64,000 nt of DNA from Aquimarina agarilytica ZC1 (GTDB taxonomy: Bacteria; Bacteroidota; Bacteroidia; Flavobacteriales; Flavobacteriaceae): the NCBI RefSeq assembly GCF_000255455.1, contig NZ_JH621250.1, forward strand, positions 31,936 to 95,935, given 5' to 3'. The first letter of the stretch is position 1, and every line of letters starts with the position of its first letter. Made by a program: the position numbers and the translations under genes. This document shows, piece by piece, positions 54,427 to 63,940 of this stretch. A model generated the notes under the pieces. That model was not told the origin of the DNA and searched no databases. It saw only the letters and a program-made list of their open reading frames with translations.

Positions 54427-55989
54427 TTATTTCGCAATATTAACAGCTCTTGTTTCCCTAATTACTGTAATTTTAACTTGGCCTGGATAAGTCATATCCG
54501 TTTGAATTTTCTGAGAAATTTCAAAAGATAATGCCGCTGCTTTTTCATCACTTACTTTCTCACTTTCAACTATAACGCGTAATTCACGTCCCGCTTGAAT
54601 AGCATAAGCTTTCTTTACTCCTTGGAATCCAAATGCTATAGCTTCTAAATCTTTTAAACGTTGAATGTAAGAATCCAATACTTGACGTCTAGCCCCTGGT
54701 CTGGCACCACTAATGGCATCACACACCTGAATAATTGGTGACAATAATGATGTCATTTCTACTTCATCATGGTGCGCACCTATTGCATTACACACCTCTG
54801 GTTTTTCGCCATATTTTTCAGCCCATTGCATCCCTAAAATTGCGTGAGGCACCTCTGTCTCCGTTTCTGGCACTTTACCTATATCATGTAATAATCCTGC
54901 TCTTTTGGCTAATTTGGGGTTCAAACCTAATTCCGATGCCATCACTCCACACAGCTTAGCAACTTCACGCGAATGCTGTAATAAATTTTGACCGTATGAA
55001 GAGCGATATTTCATTCGCCCAACTGTTTTAATTAATTCAGGGTGTAAACCATGAATTCCTAAATCAATAACTGTACGCTTACCCACTTCTGCTATTTCTT
55101 CGTCAATTTGCTTACGTGTTTTTCTAACTACTTCTTCAATTCGAGCTGGATGAATACGCCCATCCGTTACTAGTTTGTGAAGTGATAAACGTGCTACTTC
55201 TCTTCGAACAGAATCAAAACAAGATAAAATAATAGCTTCGGGAGTATCATCAACAATAATTTCCACCCCTGTAGCTGCTTCTATTGCCCTAATGTTACGT
55301 CCTTCCCTACCTATAATACGACCTTTAACATCATCATTTTCAATATTAAATACAGAAACACAATTTTCAACAGCTTCCTCTGTACCTATACGTTGAATCG
55401 TATTAATCACAACTTTTTTTGCTTCCTGCTGTGCAGTAAGCTTAGCTTCTTCAATTGTATCTTGGATAAAAGACATGGCATCTGTTTTTGCCTTATCTTT
55501 TAATGATTCCACTAATTGTTCTTTAGCTTCATCTGCCGAAAGGTTTGAAATTGTTTCTAATTCCTTTACTTTCTTATCTAAAATATTTGCTAATTTTTCT
55601 TCCTTATCTGTAAGCTTTTCTTTTAACTCATTGTTACTTTTTAACTTTGACTCTAAAGATTGGTTTAACTTTTTGTTTTTGGAAAGTTCACTTGAAACTT
55701 GTGATTCTTTATCTCTTGTTCTCTTTTCAGATTCTGCCATTTTTTTATCTCTCGATAAAATCACCTTTTCATGTTCTGCCTTAAGCTCAATAAATTTCTC
55801 TTTAGCTTGTAAAATTTTATCCTTTTTCAAGGATTCAGCTTCTATTTTAGCCTCTTTAAGCATTGACTTTACAGTCTTTTCCGCCTCAGCTATTTTGCCT
55901 GCTCCTTTCTTTTTTTCTAGAATTTTAGAAATCACAAATCCTAGTACAACGCCTACAACCAGTGCAGGTACGAGTATAATTAAATCCAT
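54427..55989 (-). CDS. rny: Ribonuclease Y
   Basis: A 520-residue membrane-anchored endoribonuclease that starts mRNA decay. N-terminal membrane helix ([19 protein letters not shown]), a long Lys/Glu coiled coil (30-200), KH domain ([19 protein letters not shown], about 220-290), and HD domain with [10 protein letters not shown] and the later IGAHHDEVE. It follows the 6S-like RNA and zapA on the same strand. Confidence 0.95.
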   Translation of the reverse strand: MDLIILVPALVVGVVLGFVISKILEKKKGAGKIAEAEKTVKSMLKEAKIEAESLKKDKILQAKEKFIELKAEHEKVILSRDKKMAESEKRTRDKESQVSSELSKNKKLNQSLESKLKSNNELKEKLTDKEEKLANILDKKVKELETISNLSADEAKEQLVESLKDKAKTDAMSFIQDTIEEAKLTAQQEAKKVVINTIQRIGTEEAVENCVSVFNIENDDVKGRIIGREGRNIRAIEAATGVEIIVDDTPEAIILSCFDSVRREVARLSLHKLVTDGRIHPARIEEVVRKTRKQIDEEIAEVGKRTVIDLGIHGLHPELIKTVGRMKYRSSYGQNLLQHSREVAKLCGVMASELGLNPKLAKRAGLLHDIGKVPETETEVPHAILGMQWAEKYGEKPEVCNAIGAHHDEVEMTSLLSPIIQVCDAISGARPGARRQVLDSYIQRLKDLEAIAFGFQGVKKAYAIQAGRELRVIVESEKVSDEKAAALSFEISQKIQTDMTYPGQVKITVIRETRAVNIAK

Positions 55990-56010
55990 AGTTTAGTTAA
56001 ATGTATATAT

Positions 56011-56180
56011 AAAAAAAGCCTGCATTAGTTTGGTTTTGTATAAACTCTGTAAAAACAGGTTTAGGGCTAACTGGCTGCTCGATAATCCATTCTAGATGGC
56101 ACGCTCTTACAACACAAAACTCACCCTTTTCAAATAAATTCTTGTTGAGTTTATCAAAAAAGTACTAATACAGGCAGTAA
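56011..56180 (-). ncRNA. ssrS: 6S RNA (6S-Flavo type)
   Basis: In the zapA-rny gap the minus strand forms a long closed RNA: 5' arm GCCTGTATTAGT (complement of 56164-56175) pairs with 3' arm ACTAATGCAGGC (56018-56029), with one G-U, and is followed by U7. The interior of about 135 bases can form a largely unpaired bubble. 6S RNA next to zapA is a widespread arrangement, and a Flavobacterial form (6S-Flavo) is known. It would bind housekeeping RNA polymerase in stationary phase. Ends are approximate. Confidence 0.8.
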
Positions 56181-56189
56181 CTTTGTTTT

Positions 56190-56489
56190 TTATGAACGTT
56201 TTGATAGTACAACATCAACTTGATCAATTAAATTTTCTAATCTATTTGTTGATGTTATAATATCCTTTTCTTTATTAATCGACTTTTGCTCAGTTTGAGA
56301 TGCAAACTGCAAGGCACACATTGCCAATACATCTTGCTTATCCCTTACCGCGTAATTTTGCTCAAATTGCTTAATTAATTGATTAATTTTTTTTGCAGCA
56401 ATCCTCAATCCTTCTTCCTCTTCTGGCATAGCAGTCATCGGGTACACCCTATCTGCAATTGACAATTTTATTTTTAGTCTTTCAGCCAT
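56190..56489 (-). CDS. zapA: Cell division protein ZapA
   Basis: 99 residues from the Met at 56489 (MAERLKIKLSIADRVYPM), where family homology begins; a 10-residue longer frame would overlap the upstream gene. ZapA layout: N-terminal globular part with EEEGLRIAAKKINQLIKQF and a C-terminal coiled coil. It cross-links FtsZ filaments at midcell. It is preceded by a coiled-coil gene and followed by the 6S-like RNA and rny. Confidence 0.88.
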   Translation of the reverse strand: MAERLKIKLSIADRVYPMTAMPEEEEGLRIAAKKINQLIKQFEQNYAVRDKQDVLAMCALQFASQTEQKSINKEKDIITSTNRLENLIDQVDVVLSKRS

Positions 56490-56497
56490 ATACAAAA

Positions 56498-56794
56498 TTA
56501 CGAAAGTTGTGCTATACACTGGTCAATCTCCTTAACTAGTGCATTTATTTTAAGCTTAGTCTCTCTTTTATATTCGTCACTACCAAGTAAAGCATTTGCA
56601 TTTTTAAGCAAATCATTTTGATGCTTCAATTCAGTTAATTTTTGCTTCAACCCTTCATTATCTGCTTCCCTTTGCTCTAAAGCTAACTGTAACGTTTGAT
56701 TCTTTTCTTCAAGGACGGTATACTTATTAAGCAATACCTTTAATCTACCTTCAAGAGAATCAATCAATTGTTCAAAACGCTCATTCATACACAA
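56498..56794 (-). CDS. Small coiled-coil protein (ZapB-like) upstream of zapA
   Basis: 98 residues, almost entirely coiled coil (LIDSLEGRLKVLLNKYTVLEE, LKQKLTELKHQNDLLKNANALLG), soluble and without cysteine. Position directly before zapA, with an 8-base gap, suggests a ZapB-like partner in the division ring, but the sequence is too generic to prove it. A second start at Met3 is possible. Confidence 0.72.
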   Translation of the reverse strand: MCMNERFEQLIDSLEGRLKVLLNKYTVLEEKNQTLQLALEQREADNEGLKQKLTELKHQNDLLKNANALLGSDEYKRETKLKINALVKEIDQCIAQLS

Positions 56795-56813
56795 AATGCG
56801 TTACTAATACTTA

Positions 56814-56844
56814 CAAAGTTAACATACCCTAGCTATCTTGCAAG
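56814..56844 (-). promoter_or_regulatory. Promoter of the zapA-6S-rny transcript
   Basis: The minus strand reads CTTG-N19-TAACTTTG, one mismatch from consensus TTTG-N19-TAnnTTTG, 20 bases upstream of the first start codon. Confidence 0.7.
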
Positions 56845-57019
56845 TTCAAATTAAGTTTTTATTAAATCTTTTCTTAATCCATAATAATTTCTATAGTTTC
56901 GTTTTGGTATTTTTTTTGCTATCAAAATTATTTGGAATTATTATTGAGTTTTAACCCATAATAATCTTTATATTAAATACTACGTAATCAGATAGTAACG
57001 AAAAAAGCACACTTATTTT

Positions 57020-58702
57020 ATGAAATATTTCTTATTACTTTTCTTTTCTTTTCTAATAACGAAAAATAGTTGGAGTCAAATTCCTGAAAACTATTTTACT
57101 AGCCCTTTAAAAATCCCACTTGTATTATCGGGCACATTTGGAGAGTTACGAAGTAATCATTTTCATTCGGGTCTGGATATAAAAACTCAAGGAAAAAAAG
57201 GTATTAATACACATTCCGTAGCCCAAGGCCATGTAAGCCGTATCAAAATATCTGAAGGAGGCTACGGTAAAGCCATTTATATTAAACACCCCAATGGATA
57301 CACAACAGTTTATGCACACCTTGAAAAGTTTGCTCCAAAGATAGAAGCTTATGTCAAGAAAAAGCAATATGCTAAAGAATCTTATAGCATTGAATTGTAT
57401 CCAAAAGCTAGTGAACTTCCTGTATTAAAAGATGAAATTATAGCTTACACTGGAAATAGTGGTGGTAGTGGTGGTCCTCACTTACATTTTGAAATTAGGG
57501 ATGCCCAATCAAGACCTATGAACCCTATGCTGTTTGGTATTGATATTCCGGACACAAAAAAACCTCTAGTAAACAGTGTATGGTTATATCCACTAACACA
57601 AGATTCTCATATTAATGGACAGTACCAGCCTTATCGTTTAAAAATTAATACCCATAAAAACGGTACACTAACTACCACTCCTGTAAAAGCCTGTGGTGAA
57701 ATTGGTATTGGTGTGAGCACTTACGACAGACAGAATGCTGCTCCAAACAAAAATGGCGTTTATAAAATTCATACTAAATTAAATGGTACTCCTAATTTTG
57801 AGCTCATTATGAAACGTTTTTCTTTTTCGGAAACACGTTATATCAATAGGTTACTAGATTACAGCTATTGGTCTGAAAATAAAAGTAGGATTACCAAGCT
57901 TTTTATAGAAAATAACAACCCATTAAGTATTTATAACAACAATTATGGTAATGGATATATTTCGGTAACTAATGAACTCTCATATACAGTAGATCTTAGT
58001 ATTTCTGATATAAAAGGAAACACAAAATCTATTTTTATTCCCATTACTGGAGAAGCTCTACCTTCCTCAAGAAATAATATTTCTATAAGTTCCCCTTATT
58101 TTGCCTTACCTGAAGAATCTTTTTCATACAAAAATGATTATGTCTCATTTACAATACCTAAAAAAGCTGTTTATGAATCTGTTCCTATACAAATTACCGA
58201 TTTACCAAACAATAAAATCCAAATACATGATGATTCGGTTCCCTTGCATAAATACATGCATCTTTCGTTTTCGTTGAAAAATCAAATACTTCCTAATCAG
58301 TGTTATGTAGGGACCTATACCGATGAAAAAAAACCTAAATATGTTGGTGCCAATAAAGTAAAAAATCGAATTACGGCCAGAACTCGTAGCTTTGGTAAAT
58401 TTGGTGTATTTACCGATAGCATAGCACCAAAAATAAAACCTATAAACTTTAGTAATAAAAAATGGATATCCAATAATAAAACGCTTAAAGTGTGGATTGA
58501 AGACCTACAAACTGGAATAAAAAATTACAAGGCAACTATTAATGGTAATTTTGCGTTAATGGAATACGATTATAAAACAAATTTACTTGTTTATAACTTT
58601 GAAGATGGTATTAGCACTCAAGGTGAAAACAACTTAAAGGTCTATGTTGAAGATAATGTGGGAAATAATACTATTTTTGAAGCTGTATTTTACAGGAAAT
58701 AA
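57020..58702 (+). CDS. Secreted M23-family peptidase
   Basis: 560 residues with a signal peptide (FLLLFFSFLITKNSWSQ). The LytM/M23 domain occupies about 35-180 with zinc and catalytic residues His49 and Asp53 (HSGLD), His100 (YAH), and His154/His156 (GPHLHFEIR), so all ligands are present. The remaining 380 residues are beta-rich domains of unknown role. It probably cleaves peptidoglycan cross-bridges or peptides in the periplasm. The TonB-dependent receptor gene follows after 17 bases. Confidence 0.88.
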   Translation: MKYFLLLFFSFLITKNSWSQIPENYFTSPLKIPLVLSGTFGELRSNHFHSGLDIKTQGKKGINTHSVAQGHVSRIKISEGGYGKAIYIKHPNGYTTVYAHLEKFAPKIEAYVKKKQYAKESYSIELYPKASELPVLKDEIIAYTGNSGGSGGPHLHFEIRDAQSRPMNPMLFGIDIPDTKKPLVNSVWLYPLTQDSHINGQYQPYRLKINTHKNGTLTTTPVKACGEIGIGVSTYDRQNAAPNKNGVYKIHTKLNGTPNFELIMKRFSFSETRYINRLLDYSYWSENKSRITKLFIENNNPLSIYNNNYGNGYISVTNELSYTVDLSISDIKGNTKSIFIPITGEALPSSRNNISISSPYFALPEESFSYKNDYVSFTIPKKAVYESVPIQITDLPNNKIQIHDDSVPLHKYMHLSFSLKNQILPNQCYVGTYTDEKKPKYVGANKVKNRITARTRSFGKFGVFTDSIAPKIKPINFSNKKWISNNKTLKVWIEDLQTGIKNYKATINGNFALMEYDYKTNLLVYNFEDGISTQGENNLKVYVEDNVGNNTIFEAVFYRK

Positions 58703-58719
58703 CAGACAAACTAACTAAT

Positions 58720-61218
58720 TTGAAAACTACTCTTTTTTTAATTTTAAGCCTATTTACATTAAGCATATACGCACAAACAGCTGAAGTAAAAGGTATTGTT
58801 CTAGATGAATTTAATAATCCAATAAATGGAGCCGAGGTTGTATCGGATACAAATACAGGAACACAAACCGATGCTAATGGTGTATACTTATTAGCTATCC
58901 CTGCTAATAAACAAGTAACCATTACTATAAATTACACGGGATTAAAAAAAGTATCATTCCAAGTTTTACTAAAACCAAATCAGCAATATGAGTTTAACCC
59001 TGTTTTAAAAACAGATGTAGAACAAATTTCTGAAGTTGTAATTACTGGTACCAGCCGAAAAGATGTGGAAGGTATTGTTAATCTAGATCCAAAAACCATT
59101 CGTAATACGCCATCTGCCAATGCTGGTGTCGAAGGTTTACTTAAAACTCTACCTGGAGTTAGTAATAATAATGAACTAAGTACTCAATACAATGTACGTG
59201 GTGGGAATTTTGATGAAAATTTAGTCTATGTAAATGAAATTGAAGTATATCGTCCTTTTTTAATTCGCTCGGGACAACAAGAAGGTTTAAGTTTTGTTAA
59301 TACTGATTTGGTAAGCAATGTCGATTTTTCTGCTGGTGGGTTTCAAGCAAAATATGGTGATAAATTATCCTCTGTGCTTGATGTAACTTATAAAACTCCA
59401 AAAAAATTAGGAGCACGTGCCGAATTGAGTTTATTAGGAGGTAGCCTTGCCTTACAAGGTATTTCTAAAGACGCTAATACGACTGCTATGCTTGGTTTGC
59501 GTTACCGTGATAATAGCCTTCTGGTTGATGCTCGAGATACTAATAGTAATTTCCGTCCGCGCTTTGGCGATATTCAAACATATATAACGCATAACTTCTC
59601 TTCCAAATTTGCACTAAGCTTTTTAGGAAACGTTGCCATCAATTTATATGATTTAGAGCCAATTAGCAGAAGAACCAATTTTGGTACTCTAGATAGTCCC
59701 CGAGCACTTACAGTTGTTTATGACGGACAGGAAAATGATCGATACCAAACGTTATTTGGTGCTTTTAAAGGAACATATAAACCTAATAAAGACTTAAGCT
59801 TACGTTTAATTGCTTCGGGCTATCATACCCAAGAGCAGGAGTATTTTGATTTTTTAGCACAATATCGGGTTGGAAAAGTAAATGCAGCCATTGGAAGTGA
59901 TTCCTTTGGAGAAATCGAATCAATTGAAGGTATTGGAGCTCAAATATCACATGCCCGTAATGATTTAGACGCCTTAATTTTTAATATTGAACACCGAGGT
60001 ACTTACACTAAAAATGACAATCAGTTTGATTGGGGTTTAAAATATACTAATGAAAATGTGCGGGATCGTGTTCGTGAATATGAATTTGTGGATAACTCTG
60101 GCTTTTTTGTAGCTTCTCCTTTTAAAGAACAAATTGTAGATCCTACTCCCGAAGACCCTTTAGATGGAGATCCAAGAGACAATCGTAATGACAGACGTAT
60201 CATACCTTTTAGTAACGTTCGAGCCAAAAATGAAATAAGTATTCATAGACTATCAAATTATGCACAGTGGAGTAAAAAAATATTCATCAATGACCACAAA
60301 GCATGGTTAAACGCTGGTATACGTTCCCAACAATGGCAAATAACTAATAGTGCCGGTAAGGCAATAAGCAAAAGACAAATTACAGTAAGCCCTAGAGCGC
60401 AATTTACCATTAAACCGAATTGGAAAAAGGATATGTTATTCCGTTTATCAACTGGTTTGTATCACCAGCCCCCGTTTTATAGAGAATTGCGTGATAGTTT
60501 AGGTACCGTAGTCCCTAATGTAAAGGCTCAACAATCATTTCATATTTCATTAAGTAATGATTATAGCTTTAAAATGTGGGATCGTGCATTTAAACTTACT
60601 TCCGAAGTGTATTACAAAAAACTTTCCGATGTAAACACCTATACTTTGGAAAATGTACGTATACGTTATCGGGCAAATAATAATGCTGAAGCTTTTGCTC
60701 AAGGTTTAGATTTACGAATTAATGGAGAGTTTGTCCCAGGAACAGAATCATGGTTTAGTTTTGGCTATTTACGTACGGAAGAAAATCTAGACAACCGAGG
60801 ATATATTGCTCGTCCAACTGATCAGCGTTTAAAATTTGGAGTACTTTTTCAAGATTATGTTAAAAGCATTCCCAATTTAAAAATGTATTTAAATTTAGTA
60901 TATCAAACTGGACTACCAGGAGGATCTCCTAGTTCTGCTGATCCTTATAAATTTCAATCACGCTTAAATGACTATCGTCGGGTAGACGTAGGGACATCCT
61001 ATGTTATTGTTGATGGAGAAAAGAAAAAAGCAAAAACACTGCGTTTTTTAAATAATTTTGAAACTTTTGAAATAGGTATTGAAGTATTTAACTTATTTAA
61101 CCTTCAAAACTCCATTACTAATACTTTTGTACGAGACGCAAATAGTTTAAGAGAGTTTGCTGTTCCTAACTTTTTAACACCTCGTTTACTCAATGTTAAA
61201 TTAAGAATGAGTCTGTAA
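58720..61218 (+). CDS. TonB-dependent outer-membrane receptor with carboxypeptidase-like N-domain
   Basis: 832 residues from a TTG start that supplies the signal peptide (TTLFLILSLFTLSIYAQ). Domains: CarboxypepD-regulatory-like (EVKGIVLDEFNNPINGAEVV, about 20-105), plug (about 115-225, with PSANAGVEGLLKTLPGVSNN and YNVRGGNFDENLVYVNEIEVY), then a 22-strand-type barrel to the end (LLNVKLRMSL). It has no SusD partner and so is not a typical glycan importer. It is operonic with the M23 peptidase. Ligand unknown. Confidence 0.9.
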   Translation: MKTTLFLILSLFTLSIYAQTAEVKGIVLDEFNNPINGAEVVSDTNTGTQTDANGVYLLAIPANKQVTITINYTGLKKVSFQVLLKPNQQYEFNPVLKTDVEQISEVVITGTSRKDVEGIVNLDPKTIRNTPSANAGVEGLLKTLPGVSNNNELSTQYNVRGGNFDENLVYVNEIEVYRPFLIRSGQQEGLSFVNTDLVSNVDFSAGGFQAKYGDKLSSVLDVTYKTPKKLGARAELSLLGGSLALQGISKDANTTAMLGLRYRDNSLLVDARDTNSNFRPRFGDIQTYITHNFSSKFALSFLGNVAINLYDLEPISRRTNFGTLDSPRALTVVYDGQENDRYQTLFGAFKGTYKPNKDLSLRLIASGYHTQEQEYFDFLAQYRVGKVNAAIGSDSFGEIESIEGIGAQISHARNDLDALIFNIEHRGTYTKNDNQFDWGLKYTNENVRDRVREYEFVDNSGFFVASPFKEQIVDPTPEDPLDGDPRDNRNDRRIIPFSNVRAKNEISIHRLSNYAQWSKKIFINDHKAWLNAGIRSQQWQITNSAGKAISKRQITVSPRAQFTIKPNWKKDMLFRLSTGLYHQPPFYRELRDSLGTVVPNVKAQQSFHISLSNDYSFKMWDRAFKLTSEVYYKKLSDVNTYTLENVRIRYRANNNAEAFAQGLDLRINGEFVPGTESWFSFGYLRTEENLDNRGYIARPTDQRLKFGVLFQDYVKSIPNLKMYLNLVYQTGLPGGSPSSADPYKFQSRLNDYRRVDVGTSYVIVDGEKKKAKTLRFLNNFETFEIGIEVFNLFNLQNSITNTFVRDANSLREFAVPNFLTPRLLNVKLRMSL

Positions 61219-61230
61219 CTAATAATACTT

Positions 61231-61288
61231 TGAATAATTAATGATATAATAGGCCAAAACAAAAGCTTATTTTACCATTAATTATTCA
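61231..61288. repeat. 13-bp inverted repeat between convergent genes
   Basis: TGAATAATTAATG at 61231-61243 is repeated in reverse at 61276-61288 with a 32-base spacer. It may act as a weak terminator for both neighbours. Confidence 0.5.
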
Positions 61289-61312
61289 ACTGTACGTTCT
61301 ATTATTCTTCTT

Positions 61313-62029
61313 TTAAGGATTTGTGGACCATAAAGAAGCCCCTTTTAACATTGCTCGTCTTGGTAGCTTTAAACCTGCTACAATTAATTCAGCAAAATCA
61401 TCTGGTTGCAATACTTTATCTGGATTACCATCCGTTATTCCTAACTCAAAAGCCATATCTGAAGCAATTGTACTTGGCGTTAATGTACAAACTCGAATGT
61501 TATTTTTTCTAACTTCTTTCATTAATGAATCCGAAAAGCCTATCACTCCAAATTTAGATGCAGCATAAGCCGAAATGCTAGCATTTCCCGACAGGCCTGC
61601 TGTTGATGAAATATTTATTATATCTCCTTCATTTTTATCAATCAAAAATGGCAACACCTCTTTAGTTACAAAATACATACCTAGTAGATTGGTTTGTATA
61701 ATACTTGTCCATTCGGACACTTCCATTTCCATTACCGAACCAAAAGCAGCTATACCAGCATTATTTACTAGAATATCTACCTCTCCAAATTCAGTAATTA
61801 TTTGCTTTATCCCTACTTGTACCTCATTATAATTACCTACATCAAAAACAGCATAAATTGCTTGTACTCCTAGTTGCTTCAATTCTTTAACTACCTCTTG
61901 CAATTTATTTTCATTACGACCAGTTATGGCAACATCCATACCTTCCTTAGCCAGTGCTAATGCAGTAGCTTTACCTAAGCCCCTACTTCCACCTGTTATT
62001 ATTGCTTTCTTATTTTTTAAATTTTCCAT
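61313..62029 (-). CDS. FabG-like short-chain dehydrogenase
   Basis: A 238-residue classical SDR: cofactor motif TGGSRGLGK (12-20), NNAG at 89-92, catalytic Ser141/142, Tyr155 and Lys159 (YAASK). It resembles 3-ketoacyl reductases but stands alone, away from fatty-acid genes, so the substrate is open. It is clearly distinct from the KduD-type SDR at 7737. Confidence 0.85.
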   Translation of the reverse strand: MENLKNKKAIITGGSRGLGKATALALAKEGMDVAITGRNENKLQEVVKELKQLGVQAIYAVFDVGNYNEVQVGIKQIITEFGEVDILVNNAGIAAFGSVMEMEVSEWTSIIQTNLLGMYFVTKEVLPFLIDKNEGDIINISSTAGLSGNASISAYAASKFGVIGFSDSLMKEVRKNNIRVCTLTPSTIASDMAFELGITDGNPDKVLQPDDFAELIVAGLKLPRRAMLKGASLWSTNP

Positions 62030-62172
62030 TGTCTTATCGAGTTTGACTTTTAAATATAAATTTTAATAACTGTCAGTGTATAAAACTAATTTCAGCTCAA
62101 TAAAGGCTGTAAATATTAACACATTTTAACACTTGATCCTTAAAGCTTACGTAATTTTGTAAAAAATAAATT

Positions 62173-62568
62173 ATGCCAAAAAAACCTGATCAAGTTGTTT
62201 TTGATAATGAATTACAAGCCTACAATGCAAAAATTACACCTTATGCCACCAATGTAGGCGCTCCTAAAATTGAAATTACAGATATCACTCATTGGAAAAA
62301 TAACACCATTAATAAGGTAAACCATCAATTAGGTGCTAAATTCAAAGAAATTCAAGAAGAATACCAAAAATTAATGCAACAATATGAGTACAATACACTC
62401 ATTTACGAAGCAAAATTTAGTTTTGAACCCACTGTTGGAAAAATCTATCACCTTTATAAAAAAGAAGATGAAAGTACATTTCTTTCGTTACTTTCGCCTC
62501 AAGAATGTAAATTTAATTTTATTAAAAGTTTCCGCTTAAATGCAAATCAAATATGGGAAGTAATTTAA
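62173..62568 (+). CDS. DUF2452 family protein
   Basis: A 131-residue soluble protein with the family blocks KPDQVVFDNELQAYNAKITPYATNVGAP, EIQEEYQKLMQQYEYNTLIYEAKFSFEPTVGKIYHLY and the C-terminal FLSLLSPQECKFNFIKSFRLNANQIWEVI, all cut here to short runs of the real sequence. The function of the family is unknown to me. Its 3' end overlaps the convergent MFS gene by 4 bases. Confidence 0.78.
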   Translation: MPKKPDQVVFDNELQAYNAKITPYATNVGAPKIEITDITHWKNNTINKVNHQLGAKFKEIQEEYQKLMQQYEYNTLIYEAKFSFEPTVGKIYHLYKKEDESTFLSLLSPQECKFNFIKSFRLNANQIWEVI

Positions 62569-63743
62569 TATTCAATCTTTTTAGGTTTGTGTTTTAAATT
62601 TAAAAAAAACAATCCTAACATTGGCCCAATTGCCAATATCCAATAAATATAAGTCTCGGAGTAATGAAGCTGTAAATAACTTAATACTTGGATACTCACA
62701 ATAGTTATAGAAAACCCTATACAATTCACCAAAGTAATAGCAGTTCCTTTGTATGTTACGGGTGCTGATTGTGCTACTAAAGTTGATAATTGTGGCGAAT
62801 CACTAATAACAAACATTCCCCAAAGAAGCATAAATGAAATAAACAAAAAAGAAGGAGCTTGTACTACTATAGGAAATAGCAAACAACAAATTAACGATCC
62901 TAATAAACTTCCTTTAGCCACCAATTGGCTTGAATATTTAGCTGTTAATAAACCACCCCAAACACAGGATACAAAACCAATTCCAATTATTATAAAAGTC
63001 CATAGACTTATATTCAAATTAGTATGATTTACGCTATTGTATAAACCTATAAAAAAAGGAACAAAAGCCCAAAAGGTGTATAGCTCCCACATGTGTCCAA
63101 AATATCCAAATGAAGCTTTTCTAAAGCCTTTTGATCTAAACATTTGAAACATCACTTTGGGTTGAAACTTAGCTCCCGTTTTACTGTATTCTCCATTGGG
63201 AACTAAAAAGCCAACCAGTAATGCTCCGATTATTGACAAGGCTGATGTTAAACCTATTACAACAAACAAGCTATTCTTTAAAGCTATATAATTAAAAAAA
63301 TGGGGTATGGATGTTCCTAATACTAAAGTACCAACAAGTAGGCCTAAAGCCCTACCCAATCCATTTTTAAAATGATCTGCTGCCAATTTAATCCCTACTG
63401 GATAAATACCCGCTAAACAAACTCCTGTAACAAACCTAAATAAAGTAATGCTATAAAATGTATTAAAACTTAGTAAAAGTCCTATATTACTACATGCTGA
63501 AATTATAGCACAATACATAAAAACTTTTGTTGCCAAAAACCGATCAGAAATACTCCAAATTGCAAATATTAAAGTGCCAATAATGAACCCAAACTGAATA
63601 ACAGATGTAAAAAAACCTACACTATCCTTAGGTATTTCATATGCTATTGTTAATTCGGGCATTATAGCATTTACAGCAAACCATACCGAAGTACACATAA
63701 ACTGCGCAATAACTATAAAAAAAAGTATTCTTTGTTGTTTCAA
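62565..63743 (-). CDS. Major facilitator superfamily transporter
   Basis: A 392-residue inner-membrane protein with about 12 hydrophobic segments in two halves and a central basic loop (GEYSKTGAKFQPKVMFQMFRSKGFRK). Early blocks such as FVTGVCLAGIYPVGIKLAADHF fit drug/organic-anion type MFS carriers. Substrate unknown. It converges on the DUF2452 gene with a 4-base overlap and no terminator between. Confidence 0.85.
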   Translation of the reverse strand: MKQQRILFFIVIAQFMCTSVWFAVNAIMPELTIAYEIPKDSVGFFTSVIQFGFIIGTLIFAIWSISDRFLATKVFMYCAIISACSNIGLLLSFNTFYSITLFRFVTGVCLAGIYPVGIKLAADHFKNGLGRALGLLVGTLVLGTSIPHFFNYIALKNSLFVVIGLTSALSIIGALLVGFLVPNGEYSKTGAKFQPKVMFQMFRSKGFRKASFGYFGHMWELYTFWAFVPFFIGLYNSVNHTNLNISLWTFIIIGIGFVSCVWGGLLTAKYSSQLVAKGSLLGSLICCLLFPIVVQAPSFLFISFMLLWGMFVISDSPQLSTLVAQSAPVTYKGTAITLVNCIGFSITIVSIQVLSYLQLHYSETYIYWILAIGPMLGLFFLNLKHKPKKIEY

Positions 63744-63908
63744 AAATTAAATTTTTATATAATAAGTACAAGGTACTATATAAGCTAAACTTTTTAGTCT
63801 TATTCAAAAATATTCCTTACGGACTTAATAATATAATTCTGTAATAAGCTTTTATTATTTTTCAAAAATAAATTTAAAAAAAAACACTTCTAAACTTAAA
63901 AAAGTAAC

Positions 63909-63916
63909 TATATTTG
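63909..63916 (+). promoter_or_regulatory. -7 element of the tRNA-Pro promoter
   Basis: TATATTTG matches TAnnTTTG and lies 24 bases before the tRNA. No clear TTTG is found 19 bases upstream. Confidence 0.6.
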
Positions 63917-63940
63917 CAATCCGAAATAGAAAACTATTAT

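Noticed and set aside
55475..55996. 173-codon rightward frame opposite rny
   Set aside because: It is antisense to the rny coiled coil, rich in Ser and Phe as expected from reversed Lys/Glu codons.
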